From Xiphydria camelus (Eukaryota > Arthropoda > Insecta > Hymenoptera > Xiphydriidae), in contig OY783198.1 of assembly GCA_963678675.1 (NCBI GenBank), positions 5,709,001 through 5,773,000 on the forward strand: a stretch of 64,000 bases of DNA, read 5' to 3'. The first letter of the stretch is position 1, and every line of letters starts with the position of its first letter. The notes under the pieces are model-generated. The model made no database searches and was not told where the DNA came from. It worked only from the letters and a program-made list of their open reading frames with translations. Positions 21,376-33,246 of this stretch are shown piece by piece. The position numbers were made by a program, and so were the translations under genes.

Positions 21376-23936
21376 TATAGATTTATTTAGCTGAAGAATA
21401 ATTCAATTCTTCGTACTCTCCTTTTCTCCGTCCATCCATTCCGCGGCGAGGCATGGAAGTTCCTCCCGGGAAGGAAAAACACGTCATAGTTGTGCATTTC
21501 AATTATTTTTAGTCCGACTGTTTACGGCGGAGTCATCCTCGTCGCGGCTCTGGTTTCTGTCACTAGGTGGGACGCTTCCACGGATTAAAGTAGGTTCCTC
21601 CGGTTCTCGGGTTTTCGAAGGTGGCTCGCGCATTCCTCCCGCGGGAAGGAGGTCAATGAAACGGAATTACCCGCTAATGTGTTGCAACGTGTGGGTATAC
21701 CGCGCGGCGGGCAGATGCAACTTTCGCGCGGGGACTCGTTCCGTTCGACCTCACGATAATTCGCGGCTGACTCTCTCCGTGTCGTTCGTTCGTCGAGAAA
21801 CGACAACGAGGGACCCGATGCAGTCGCGCGGTTTCTCTCGCCGCGTCGTTACAATGTATCTTCGCGAGAATTCTCCGGACGCTTCGGGCGGACACTTTGG
21901 CTTGGGTCGGTGGTGGAGGAGAGGGTTAGCGGTTTACAGGCTTCTGGAAACTGCAGGCGGTTGCGGCGAGGCGTGGTGATATATGTATGTACGCGTACGT
22001 GTACGCGAGGCGGCGATTATATAGGAACGGAAGTGGGAAAGGCGATGCCGGTGGATTTAACGAGATAGCTAAAATAGAAACTACGGTAGATACCGAAACG
22101 CCGGCGGTGGCAACTGGGAGTCGGATCGATGGGTATCGCGTCGATCCCCTATCGTTGGCACCTGATATGCATAGCCATCGCATTAGCGCGTTCATGCGTA
22201 CCCGCATAACGAAGTTACGTTAGCAATGACCGACGACGGCGTGATGACGATCGACGGATAACGACATCGCCGCGAGACGAGCTCGGATGCAAATGAAGCC
22301 GACTCAGCGACCGATTGATGATATGTAGATGAGCTGCCGAGAATAAAAGCGGTCCGAGCTCATTTTTCTTCTCTTCCGTTCGGCTGCGATCGTTATTCGA
22401 TGGCTATGAGCTTTCGGGCGGGAAGGACTGTTGAACGCACGATTACGATGCAGAAAACGATAATTTATTAATTATGTCCCGCTTCAAGAATGGGCAACAT
22501 TGGTTCAGCGATGCGAAAACTCGAACGAACCGCGAACGATCCACCTCCCCAAGAAGCGGACGCAACCCGAGGAAACGACGATATACATATAACTCTCTCG
22601 TAACGACAGCGCAACGAGGACGACGATAATAGATTTTATCGTCGACGCAAAATCGTCCCGAAACCGATGAGGGACGCGCGCTGTTATTACAGTGGTGCTT
22701 TACGGTCCCGACGGACGACGAACGCCGACGCGAGCCGCGCGGCATCCCGCAATTAGCGCGGTTTAATTGTTTGGTGTCTTTCAAACTCTCGTTCTCCTGT
22801 CTCCCTCTCCTTTCCTTCTTCCGCGCCGCCGCCACCGTCGCCGTCACCACCATTACCGGCTTTCGTTGATAAACAGTCTTAACAACTCTGTGTTTTTTTT
22901 CCCCGTTGGTCCCTACGCGCACACGCGTGGTGTAACGGCACGCACGGCCCGTCGCTAACGACCTGTATATTTTACCAGGGTGATTCACTATACCGACTGC
23001 GGGGCGCCGCCTTCCGAACTTTCTAAGCGGGATAGCCTTCGCTAGTTTGGCGCGGAGTCTCCGTACCGCGCCGATCGCGCGCGGTTTCCGGCTGTCTAGT
23101 CGGTAGGATTCGGTGAACGTTGTCGTCGGGCGCGCGCTCCAGACACGGGATTCGACGAGTCGTACGTTTGCTACGATCTCGGAGACTTTTTCCTGATAGA
23201 TCGGTAGGGATTTACCGTGTCTGTAAAAAGTGGTTTGACTAGCGCGTTGATCTGTGTTAGTGAAAACGCGTAAAATATTTTTTAATCGCAACGAGAAACT
23301 GGCGACTGCCGCATACTTTCCACGATGTGTTTTATTTTCCCTGAAATTTCGGCTCAAACGCCACCGCGACGCTTCGCCGGTTAAATTCGGACGAAAAAAG
23401 TCCAAAGCGCGAGGTCGAAAAATACTTTCGCGAATGCTTTCGTGCGACATACACAGCGTCACTGCATATGAAATCGCCGCTTCGACACGGTGTTTACAAA
23501 CCGCGCTGCGCTACTTTGTCGCGTTGTATTCTCTTCGACGCGGCGTCGAGGTGTCTTCGTCCTCAGAACTCTCTTTTTTTTCCATTGTGTGACTCGCCAG
23601 ACTCGCGCGCGTTATCACGCCTTCATACGGCGGGCTACGCGCGAGCGTGTACGCTCTCTCCGTCGGGTTTAGTACTCTTCTGAGCACAACGCGGATCGCG
23701 TCGGGCTCCGTAACCTCGTCGCCCATTCATTTTCTCGTCGGACTTCTCGCTCGTGGTCCGTCTCGTTTGACGCGTCTCGGGCTCGCAGCTGATCGTCGTG
23801 ACGTAAACGGAAGTTTCCTCGTACTTTTCTCAGTGGGGTGGTGACTTTCTCGGATATCATCTCTCGCGATGCGCACGTAAGATAGAAGAGAAAGAGTGGA
23901 TGTATACTAGGATGCACTTCTGGATTTCATTTTTAT
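21376..23936. other. Gene-poor CpG-rich stretch
   Basis: Apart from the 339-codon frame listed separately, no exon with convincing splice signals is seen. Several overlapping frames on both strands are judged to be chance. Confidence 0.4.
22443..23462 (-). other. Longest open frame in the window, 339 codons, unknown
   Basis: A minus-strand frame, Arg-rich, basic and without a recognisable domain. It is longer than expected by chance in DNA of about 52% GC. However, no splice signals, signal peptide or plausible promoter support it, and the surrounding CpG-rich DNA has long frames on both strands. The first codon of the full span is not a clearly placed ATG. I would treat it as a non-coding or UTR region unless transcripts show otherwise. 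Confidence 0.15.
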
Positions 23937-23962
23937 TCATATATATATATATATATATATAT
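23937..23962 (+). repeat. (TA)n microsatellite
   Basis: About 12 TA units, directly beside the MITE at 23963-24172, which may have inserted into it. Confidence 0.9.
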
Positions 23963-24172
23963 AGGGTGTTCACGTCCAGGCTCCGAGAGTGAATGGAGCC
24001 TATTTCAAATTCTCCACATACACAAACCAGTTAGCGGCTCAGTTAACCTTCCCTGTTATCACTGCAGCCATCTATTAATTAAAGACCAAACTGCATAGAT
24101 CACTATTGGTTCACATATGTGGCAAACTCGAAAAAGGCTCCACCCACTCTCGCAACCTGGGCGTGAATACCT
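23963..24172 (+). mobile_element. MITE, 210 bp, inserted in a TA repeat
   Basis: The left end AGGGTGTTCACGTCCAGG pairs with the right end CCTGGGCGTGAATACCT. Further inside, GAGTGAATGGAGCC pairs with GGCTCCACCCACTC. A TA-rich sequence lies on both sides. Single copy in the window. Confidence 0.7.
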
Positions 24173-24921
24173 CTTGTATATATTTGTATAACTTCGAGCG
24201 ATCAGTGAGGAATAAGTCTTACGCTTCTATTGTTCGTGTAAAATCGAATTTCTAACTTAGAAAACGTCGAAGAAAAAGTGAAGCAGTTGCTGAATAAAAT
24301 TGTATCGTGTCAGTGCGAACGAGAAGTAAAGGATTATTTATCCCGAAGATGAGAAGAGATCTTCGTTTCTTCGTCCGAGCCGTCGGATGACTGTTCGGCG
24401 CCGAGCTGTGAGGTTGGTTGTGATTATTGAGAAAAACACGTTGCGCAACACTCCGGCTCCCCGTTGGCCCACTCCTCCGGTTGTTTATCGAGACGAAGCT
24501 GTCCCATCCGCGAACGGGACACGCACCAGGTGTCCTTGTTCGATCGCGCAGGCTAGGCGCTGCGGATACGTATCGTCGCGGATAACCGGTCGATCGCCGC
24601 ACTTTCGCGCTCCGCTCCTTCGGAAATTCGTCTTATCGCGTTCGACACGCACGGGACGTTTGCTCGATTCTCTCCGCGCTCGCTTCCGCCTTTCTTATTA
24701 AGACTCAGCTGCGGTTTGAATTATTCATCCCGGTGTGTTGTTTATCCCGAAGCGCGTGTAAAACCTGCGACGATCGCACGAGCCGTTTTGATCGTCGACG
24801 TTGGACGCGGTGAATGGGCAATTTGCTCGCTGAATTTTTCTCATGAGAATTCCGCGACTTCCTGGACGTGCGGAAATCTTCGTCGTCGTCGTCGGCCTCT
24901 CGACGCTTCTTATTCGTGTAG

Positions 24922-25126
24922 CTGAAGTACCGAACGTTCACATCTGAACGAAACATTTTGACTTTAAAAGACCACTGCCACTGTTGAGTTTATTGATTAC
25001 TTTATTTCCGATAATTGCCCAGTTCGTAAAAGTTTCTCTATAGATCTAGTAATGAATAAACTCAGCATTGACCATGCTCTCTTAAAGTCGACATTTTTTG
25101 TTCGAATGAACGTTCAGAACTTCGGG
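24922..25126 (-). mobile_element. Family B MITE, copy 2 (inverted)
   Basis: CTGAAGTACCGAACG at one end and CGTTCAGAACTTCGGG at the other. The core is the reverse complement of copy 1 at 316-520, including TTGATTACTTTATTTCC and CTAGTAATGAATAAACTC. Confidence 0.75.
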
Positions 25127-25970
25127 TGCATTCTTTTTCGACGGATAAAGTAGTTTCATCCCGATTTATTTGACCGATTTGCATAATCGGATTGGTTTGG
25201 GAAATTTGTACTTCCGGATTTCGCTCCCTCATTTCATACGCAGTAGAATCGTTAGCGCGGAAATTGTAAGTGAAAACTCTCAGAGGGATCATGGTTATTT
25301 CGCAGAACGCGTAAGACGGTGTAAGTCGCACGTACGCGTAAAGTCGACACGAAATCTCGTCGCCTTGAACCTCGAAGGAAACGATCATTCGCCGCGCAGG
25401 ATTTACGCTGGCCGCCTTCGTGGAATGTCGCCCTTTCCGCGGCGGCTGCGGCGCGGAGCTCCGGACGCGGCGACGTTCCGCCTCTCAGAAAAAAAAAAAA
25501 AATTAGACCCCGTGGAGACGGGATGCACCGCACGCGATTCTCGCGGAGACCGTGGAACCCCGCGAATCGCCGGAGTCGCGAGCGTATATAGCGATCTTAC
25601 GAGTTCGAGAGGCGAACGGCAGATTTTAATAGAGCCGGTTCTATGGTGCGAAGGGGACAAAAAATAGCAGCGTTTTCCGTCGAGAACCACGCAGTGGTGC
25701 GCCCCGCGGCACTTTTCAGCGTTCGCGCGCGACCGCCCTTTGTGTCGCGCGCATTCATTTGCGCGCGGAATAAAGGAAAAAGAAATACAACGCGCGGTCG
25801 AGATATAGGCGCTCGTTCGCGCGTCCCCGTTTACGCGCGTATGAACTCATGTTTGCGTCGTTTCGCGGCGCGCTCTCTCTCTCTCTCCAGTCCGCCGACG
25901 CGCTTTTCACAGAGACACGTTCGGTGTTCGCTCGTCGCTTTTTGCAGCGTCAACGGAAAATCGACGACGT
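25127..25970. other. CpG-rich gap without a gene
   Basis: Open frames on both strands, a poly-A run near 25490 and a CT tract near 25875. No supported exon. Confidence 0.45.
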
Positions 25971-26078
25971 ATACACTGGGAGGAATAATTGCTAGTGTCA
26001 AAAAATATGTCTCGAATCAAGAACATATGATCTTACAAATTTTTAAGAATACAGATTCTTGGTCGAAGAATGTATACC

Positions 26079-26283
26079 GATACTCACTCGCCGGAAAAGA
26101 AATTTGAAATCGCTATTATTTCATTATTTACGAAGTTTTGGCCTGTATCGACACAAGACTTTGTTGTAGATAAGAATGCAATCTTCAAAAAAGTATTATA
26201 TAAATATGAGCCGAAAGCTCACAGGTAATGAGACAATAGTGATTGAAGTTTCTTTCCTGGCAAGCCAGTTCAGCCTCATATGA
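26079..26283 (+). mobile_element. Family F MITE, copy 2, inside family G
   Basis: CTTCAAAAAAGTATTATATA core, start ATACTCACTCGCCGG, end CAGTTCAGCCTCATATGATA. Its final TA is the insertion point of the family A copy that follows. Confidence 0.7.
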
Positions 26284-26285
26284 TA

Positions 26286-27414
26286 GGGGAGAGTTGCCTA
26301 TATTGAACCGGTACCTAAATTGAGCCGTCTGGCTATTTTAAGTAAATGAGCATTTCCAAGTCATCTATCACACATAGTAGGCATACTGACTGGTACTAAG
26401 GTTTGAATTTCTACTGATTCCAAAGATTTCAATTTTTGTTAAAATCTTAAGCGCCGATTCCAAAAATCATGCACTTATTAACATATATACCCTATATATT
26501 GACTATATCTCAAAGGAAATATCAAATATTAACGATTTTATGTACGAGAACATTTTTTTTTTCATGGAAAATCATCGATATCTCGGCGATCCTTTAAGAT
26601 TTCCTCAATAAGCGCATGATTTTTGGAATCAGTGCTTATAAGATTTTGACAAAAATCGAAATCTCTGGAATCGAACTCTCGACCATCCTATCTTATGTAT
26701 TTTTTTGCGCTGATTACGAAAATTATAGATATATCGAGGATATCTCAAAGGAAGACCGAGATATCGATGATTTTTCGTGAAAAATATAATTTTCTGGTAC
26801 ATGAAATCATCGATATCTTATATTTCCTTTGAGATATCGTCAATATATCTGCCATTTTCGGAATCAGCGTGAAAAAATACATCGGATAGGGTGGTCGAGA
26901 GATCGATTTTAGAGATTTCAATTTTCGCGAAAAATTGAAAAAACTTAAGCTATATGCCTTAGATTTTGACAAAAATCGAAATCTCTGGAATCGAACTCTC
27001 GACCATCCTATCTTATGTATTTTTTCGCGCTGATTACGAAAATTATAGATATATCGAGGATATCTCAAAGGAAGACCGAGATATCGATGATTTTCCGTGA
27101 AAAAAGTAATTTTCTGGTACATGAAATCATCGATACCTTTTATTTCCTTTGAGATATCGTCAATATATCTGCCATTTTCGGCATCAGCGTGAAAAAATAC
27201 ATGGGATAGGGTAGTCGAGAGATCGATTTTAGAAATTTCAATTTTCGCACAAAATTGAACTCTCAACCATCTTATCTTATGCATTTTTTGTAGGCATACT
27301 GACCGGTACTAAGGTTTGAATTTCTACTGATAGATGACGTGGAGAAATGCTCATTTAATTAAAATAGCCAGGAGGCTCAATTTAGGTACCGGTTCAATAT
27401 AGGAAACTCTCCCC
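26286..27414 (+). mobile_element. Family A foldback transposon, copy 2 (about two internal units)
   Basis: 1129 bp, TA duplication at 26284-26285 and 27415-27416. Ends GGGGAGAGTTGCC and GGAAACTCTCCCC. Inner repeats are the same GATATCTCAAAGGAA hairpin units as copy 1, here in other order and number. The 179-codon minus-strand frame (26745-27284) is repeat-derived and resembles frames in the other copies. Confidence 0.9.
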
Positions 27415-27590
27415 TATACTTGAATTAAGAATGTCTTCGTTGGAACAAAAAATTCTTTCTGCGCGAAAGAAACAATTAATCGAGCCTAACAAATATTTTC
27501 TTGCTCGATCCTCTGGAATTATATATGGTATATCATGTTGATTGACAAAAAAAACTTTTTTGGCACCTACAATAATTATTTCTCTCAGTC

Positions 27591-30306
27591 GGCGTACACG
27601 CGTTTCTGCGCGTTCGCATCAGGTGGTTTCGCGCGCCGCTTTTGCCGATAAAATTTTTCTTTATCACACCGTAAACTCGAATCTCCCCCCTCCCCCATGA
27701 GCTTATCGAAAATAAACGGTTTTACGACGGCGATTCCCATTGTTTCCATTAATTGAAACGTACGATGGATTTCTCCCTTTAGTACCGCGCCGTATACGCA
27801 CCCGCTCGTTTCCCCCGCCCCTCGGGGAGTTCTCCACGATTTTCTTTGTCGGTCCCCTCTCCTGCAGCGCGTTTCCATGGAAGGAACCGCGGCGGCGAAA
27901 GAATTCGCGTGAGCGACGAACGCAATCGCGTTTCAGGGCGCTCACTCTGGCCGCTTCTCGTATAGGGGTATGCGGGCCCTGCTCTCCGAGCCAATTGAAG
28001 CTAATTTCACCGGCAATTGTGATTAAGCGATCTCGAGGCAAGGGACACTCGAGTCTTTAATCGTCCGATTTACGACGGGCGAGCTTTTTGGTCTTTCTCG
28101 GGTCGCGCTGTCGGTCGGGGCGAGTTTATCGTTGTGCAGAGAAAAATAAAATATAGCGTTGATCGGTGGATTGAAATATTGCGGGATGGCGTGACTAAAT
28201 AGCGGTTTGCACCGATTTTTATTCCTGGAATAATATCATTGGCTATTTTATGATCGGTTAGACGATAATTCGGTTTTCTCAATTTTTTTAAATTGAACAT
28301 TCGACAAATTTATAACTCAGCGAATAATTATTCGTTCGGACATTTTATTTTTCGCCTGATATTAAATATGTGTACAGATTACAAATTGAATTTAAAAATA
28401 TGAATATCTTTTTGTGAGAAGACTGAATTGTCTCGGATTGATACAGAGTAAGATTGTAGGAGTGTTACAAGCTACCGCGATTTTCAATATTTTTCTAATA
28501 TTTCAAAGCGACACAATCCAGGGGACGCGATATTATACCGCGAGCGAGAAGTGCGGCTCTTCTCTTATCCTTCATCCCAAAATTAGCATGCCACGATATC
28601 GCGCGAACGAAAACACACGTCGACGTGGACGTTACCCTCGCGCGATTCGCATTGTAATTTTCTCGTCGGCGAGGAAATTGCGCACACCCTCCCCCGATCC
28701 GTTTCCCACGAACTGATGGCGCCCTATTTACTATGTCTCGTATGAGGACGAGGCGGTGGCCGGGAGGCTGACTCGGTCGTGCGGAAAGGCGAACATTTTT
28801 ACGCTTCCTCGTCCCGAACAAGCTGCCTCCGCCTTTTCGTCGCTATAGCCCGCGGTAACGCCGAGCCCTTCGCGCGAGTGCCGCGTGGTTCGTTTATTTC
28901 TGAAGGGTCGCGGCGCAAGAGAAAGAGCGACAGATACGACAAAAGAGCAGCGACTGGGAAAAAGGCTCTCTCTCGTCTCTGTGTAGGTACCACTGAGAAT
29001 CCAGCCTCGTTTCCGCGACGAAATGGGACGATAATTCGCGCGGAAAGAGACGATGGAACGCCACGCGGTCAAACGCCGAGCCGAGAGAGTCGCTAATGGA
29101 ATCCGTTCCCGACGCTGCCTTTCGAGGCGCAATGAGAACTCTCTCTCTCTCTCTCTCTCTACGTCTGAAGCTGTACGGGATAACGTGCTTTTTATACGGG
29201 CGAACGCACACGGTCAAAGTTTCCATCGAACTTTCCATTAAATTTACCGACGTTATACTGAACAACTACTTTTTCTATCCCAGTTTCCGGCATTTCGATC
29301 GGTGGATAAATAATAACATGCAAAATTGTCGATAATTTGTTTTAGCGCACCTCGAATTTGGATCAGTGTACGTACTTCACGAGAGTGCAGCTTTTTCGGT
29401 AATTGCGCGCCCGATGGAGTGCAACCACGAATCCTACACTACTTACCGCCAAGTACCTAGAGATTGCACCACCTCGTACCCTGCATCAAGAGGCTCGGTA
29501 GAATCTCCCGCCGAGTAGGTACAGATATTTTGCCTGCAACGCGCGCGCAACCGCCTCGCATATGGCACCTCTCTCTCTCTCTCTCTCGTCGCGAAATATA
29601 GAACGCAATTTTTCGTTGAAATTAACACCGCATACCCCGAAATCGTCGCGATATTTCTTCCGCCCCTAATTCCCAGCCCGCTCTTCTCCCACCCCCACAA
29701 GTCGCGTACGATCGCGCGCGCTAGGGGTGACAGGGCTAAAAATGATTTCATATCTGGAGCACTTTAACATTCGCCACTAGGCAGATGTATGGATGGGGGT
29801 GGGAGGGGGCGACATATAAAAGGTCTCTCCGTCTCGTCGCGCGAAAGTGTCGCGACATTTATTTCTCGCGTGCCATTTCGTGGCAACAGGCGCGAGAAGA
29901 GGGGTTGTCGTAGTCGGCGACTCGCAACGAGAGGCGGAGCGCGTGTATCGAGGGTGTCTGTCGCCGCGAGTGAGCAGAGGGCGGTTAGGGGTTCGCGCGA
30001 TACGTGGTACACACGAGAGTCGCTTCGCGTGTTTGCCGACGTCACATAAATTTGCATGAGAATTTTGCGCTCGTCGGCCGAATTTTGACGACGAGCTCCG
30101 GCTCGCCGCGGGAGCTGAAGAGTCTGCGGAGAGGGCGGAACCCGGGCGAAATTAGCATGGCGAAACTTCGCGCCGACCCCCTTCATTTGCATTGCGCTGT
30201 TCTCGGTCAGGAAGGTACATAGGGGCGGGTGGAGGACGGTGGCGACGATAGCTCTTCGGGATATATTCAGCTGGTCGAGACTGACGGTCAAAGCGAGCTG
30301 GTAAAG
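27591..30306. other. Gene-poor CpG-rich stretch
   Basis: No gene supported. It holds a family D fragment at about 28300-28430 (reverse orientation) and (CT)n tracts at 29134-29160 and 29567-29587. Confidence 0.4.
28300..28430 (-). mobile_element. Family D fragment (reverse)
   Basis: GAATAATTATTCGTTCGGAC, then GATTACAAATTGAATTTAAAA and ATGAATATCTTTTTGTG match the family D core as found at 49350-49440. Confidence 0.5.
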
Positions 30307-30310
30307 TTAA

Positions 30311-30999
30311 CCCTCTGTGGTCACCAAGGATCCACTCGATACAGGCTTCAATTTTGAAGTTGACTGTACCTTTTTCTTTTACAATCGTAACTGAACCCTC
30401 GTCAGATCTCGGAATACATAGTTTCTTCTTAAAACTGGTACTACGAACCTTCTTCGGATTTCGGAAAAAAAATCGCTTTTGAAACGTGCACTGTAGAACT
30501 ATTTATTGCTTGAAATTACCATATCTTATGAGAATCATTTGAGGGGCTGAGATTCATAGTGGTGTAAGTCAGATTATCCAGATTTTCCAAAGCAACCGCT
30601 TTGTCGTCCCAAAAAATATACATGTATATTTTTTGGGACGACAAAGCGGTTGCTTTGGAAAATCTGGATAATCTGACTTACACCACTATGAATCTCAGCT
30701 CCTCATCTGTAGATTCTATTAAGAAAATTCTAAAAATAAAGAGGCTATGACACTTTTAGCGAAACAGCTCATTTTTAACGCATCTACATATTCACGATTG
30801 TTTTTGAACGCGTGTCATCATTTCGTTTCTTACGTAGACCCGGTGATTAGATATTCTACAATGTTCGAAGAATGTTCCATAATTTATCGATCTAAATTGA
30901 ACGAGTGTCGTTCATGTGGCTTTTATTTAAAAATCGGTTGGGTCCATTCGATCCATGTGTGACTATCGCAGAACTGTACGGACGTGTGACCACGGTGGG
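30311..30999 (+). mobile_element. Family H: piggyBac-like TTAA element, copy 1
   Basis: 689 bp flanked by TTAA (30307-30310, 31000-31003). Ends CCCTCTGTGGTCACC and GTGACCACGGTGGG. TTAA targets with CCC-starting ends are typical of piggyBac (family knowledge). Aligns along its length with copy 2 at 54104-54524, except for a palindrome at 30540-30705 found only here. No transposase is encoded. Confidence 0.8.
30540..30705. repeat. 166-bp near-perfect palindrome
   Basis: Two 83-bp arms meet with no loop at 30622/30623 (centre AAATATACATGTATATTT) and differ at one base pair (30545 against 30700). It interrupts family H copy 1; copy 2 lacks it. Such a cruciform-prone sequence must be young or newly inserted. 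Confidence 0.95.
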
Positions 31000-31003
31000 T
31001 TAA

Positions 31004-31656
31004 ATCGATACCAAAAAAAGAAAAAATTAGGGACGAATTATAGAAAAATGACAAGTCCAGCGCGCTCGAGGGAGACGCGATGCGAGACAAATGCTTTCGG
31101 GAAGTGTCCGAAGAGATATCACGAAATTGGAGAGGATATCGTAGCGACGAAACCCGACGCCTATTCTCTCGCCAACGGCGAACGATATTTTCGTCCTCTC
31201 ATCTGTATCCATCGCGAACAATTTGGTTTTCGTTCCCGGTGGGTTCGCCGCGTTACAGAAGGGTGCCTTCCTACTCGCGAAGGACGATTATGAGGATAAA
31301 CGAGGACTCGAATGGTGGCGCTAGAGAGAAAGAGGGAGAGAGAGAGAGAAAATCGAGGGATAAAAAAGTATCCGGCGTAGAGACGGCTGCGTACACACGA
31401 TCGTGTGTGTTTAAATACAGCGGGCCGCGACTGCGATATATTCCCGCGGGAACTCCCCAGCATCTACACTCCCCGAATTCAATCTGTCATAGGTACACCG
31501 CGCGGCGATACCCTGCGTGTAATGTTATCTCGTACTACTCGCATATAGGGTCTCGCATACTCGCATAACATAGTGAATACCATTTTGTGGAAGTCTAGGC
31601 GATGAGCGTCATCGTTGATTGGTCGTGGTGAGTAGGAGAGATTAAGTGCAGGATTG
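31004..31656. other. Gap without a gene
   Basis: GC-rich DNA with a GA tract near 31325-31348. No supported exon. Confidence 0.45.
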
Positions 31657-31912
31657 CACTGAGGGGGAAAAGGTCTAGTTGTGAATACGAATCTAATAGA
31701 AAAATTTATTTGAGATAAATAGAAATTTATTCACATCGAACAAAGGTCTATTTGAATTTGATTGATGTTTTGTATACCTTTTTAATCGAGTACGAACCTA
31801 GTGAAACATTCATTTAATTCAAAAAGACTTGTTCAATATGTATAAATTCCTGTTCATCTCAAATAAATTGTTCTATTAGGTTCGTATTAAACTAGAACTT
31901 TTTTCTGGGTTG
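31657..31912. mobile_element. Foldback MITE, about 256 bp
   Basis: The left end CACTGAGGGGGAAAAGGTC and TACGAATCTAATAGAA pair with TTCTATTAGGTTCGTATT and the right end ACTTTTTTCTGGG. The terminal motif is related to that of families C, D and G. Single copy seen. Confidence 0.6.
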
Positions 31913-33010
31913 ATATCTGTTGATACCAAAATATAGGCACTCTCTCAGTGCTCTTCGTGACTCTGATAAGAATTGAAGTGAAAATTAATAAAGATCAGAC
32001 GTAGTCATCTGATTAAAATATTGCATCATTGGCAGTTACAAACTGCTTTAACCTCTCCTACGCACGACGACCAATGACACTAATCGTCTATACTTCCACA
32101 AAATTGCAGATCCAATTCCAGACCCTCTGTATAGCACACTATCATAATTTTCGACGACGCCGCCGCCGCCGGTCCGAATTGCACTGCTGTTCCAGTCGAC
32201 GGTCAGCGAGGGTCGCCGAGCGTCGCGACGGCGATCGACCGGCGCATCGAAAATTCATTTAACGCAGCCGACGCCTACATTCTCCCAAAATGCAATAAAG
32301 CTCGATTTTAATCGAGCCATTACCATTCGCCGCACGATCTCCGCTTTTCGGATGCTGCGTATCCCGCGCCGTCCTTCAAGGGACGCGCGTAGATGCATTT
32401 GACACGGGGTGGCGCGCTGTATCGCGTATCGCGGGGCTGAATGCGACCGGCGTGCGGAATGGAAATGTTTTTCGACGATTATTGGGCGGTATTGACGGAC
32501 AACTTCTCTCGCTCGTGTTGTAGATTGAAGGCAGGCTGATCGTCCTTCGTTTCTCTTTATTTCCATTTTTGTTCGAATTTTTTTTCCAACGATACCTATA
32601 ACACGAACCGACAGCGTCAAAACGCGCGAGACGAACGTGGCGCGCCTGAAGAAGCTCTTTTCACGCGCACGAGTGCCCGTGCGGTGCGGCGTTGCTCGGG
32701 GGCACGCTCGACAGCTGTGCGCGCGCGGAAATAATAAACGATTCCAGCGGCGACACTTTAACCCGTTGCTCGGGACTCCGGAATAAATTCGGGCAGACGC
32801 AGAGGAGGGGCGCGATGAATTAGGAGGAATGCGAAAGTTGAGACTTCCAAGCTTTAGCCGGAAATTGCGATGAGCGCATCTATATCTTTGTCGACGTCGT
32901 GCGGCGTGCGCTAAGAGTTTCCAATTTTAGAGTTCGGCCCGTTTATCTCTCGAATTTGCGGGTGAGGAGCGGGAATGATTTAAGCGGTGATCTAAATTGA
33001 AGGGTAGGTA
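31913..33010. other. Gap without a gene
   Basis: Unique DNA. The CCGCCGCCGCC run near 32158-32171 and long frames are not supported as coding. Confidence 0.45.
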
Positions 33011-33246
33011 CACGGGAAAAAGGGGCTCATCGACGTTTTGTATTTAACTAAGTTTTTGGTGTTTTTTTCCTATTTAGGTACTTAATAATAAAAACCCTCA
33101 CATGTTGGGTATGTAGTTTCTATATTTCATTGCACATATCTTAACGCAGCAAAAACCTTTAATAAAAAATGTTCTTGAGGGCGACATAGAAAATAAACCT
33201 AAAAATTGCTCTCCTGTAAAATGTCGATGAGCTCCTTTTTCCCGTG
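33011..33246. mobile_element. Foldback MITE, 236 bp
   Basis: TA duplication (33009-33010, 33247-33248). Ends CACGGGAAAAAGGGGCTCAT and ATGAGCTCCTTTTTCCCGTG, continuing as CGACGTTTT / AAAATGTCG. Non-coding. Confidence 0.75.

Larger units (their letters stand above)
25971..27590 (+). mobile_element. Family G MITE, copy 1, split by families F and A
   Basis: The left part at 25971-26078 begins CACTGGGAGGAATAATTG and ends TTCTTGGTCGAAGAATG. The right part resumes at about 27417 with CTTGAATTAAGAATGTC, contains CAAAAAATTCTTTCTGCGCG, and ends near 27590 with AATAATTATTTCTCTCAG. The same order is uninterrupted in reverse at 55472-55790. Confidence 0.7.

Noticed and set aside
26745..27284. 179-codon minus-strand frame
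   Set aside because: It lies wholly inside family A copy 2 and repeats the same element-derived phrases; not a gene.
29443..29560. Possible minus-strand exon ending in GGCG|GTAAGT
   Set aside because: The donor is good but the reading frame depends on the acceptor chosen, two frames are possible and no partner exon is found.
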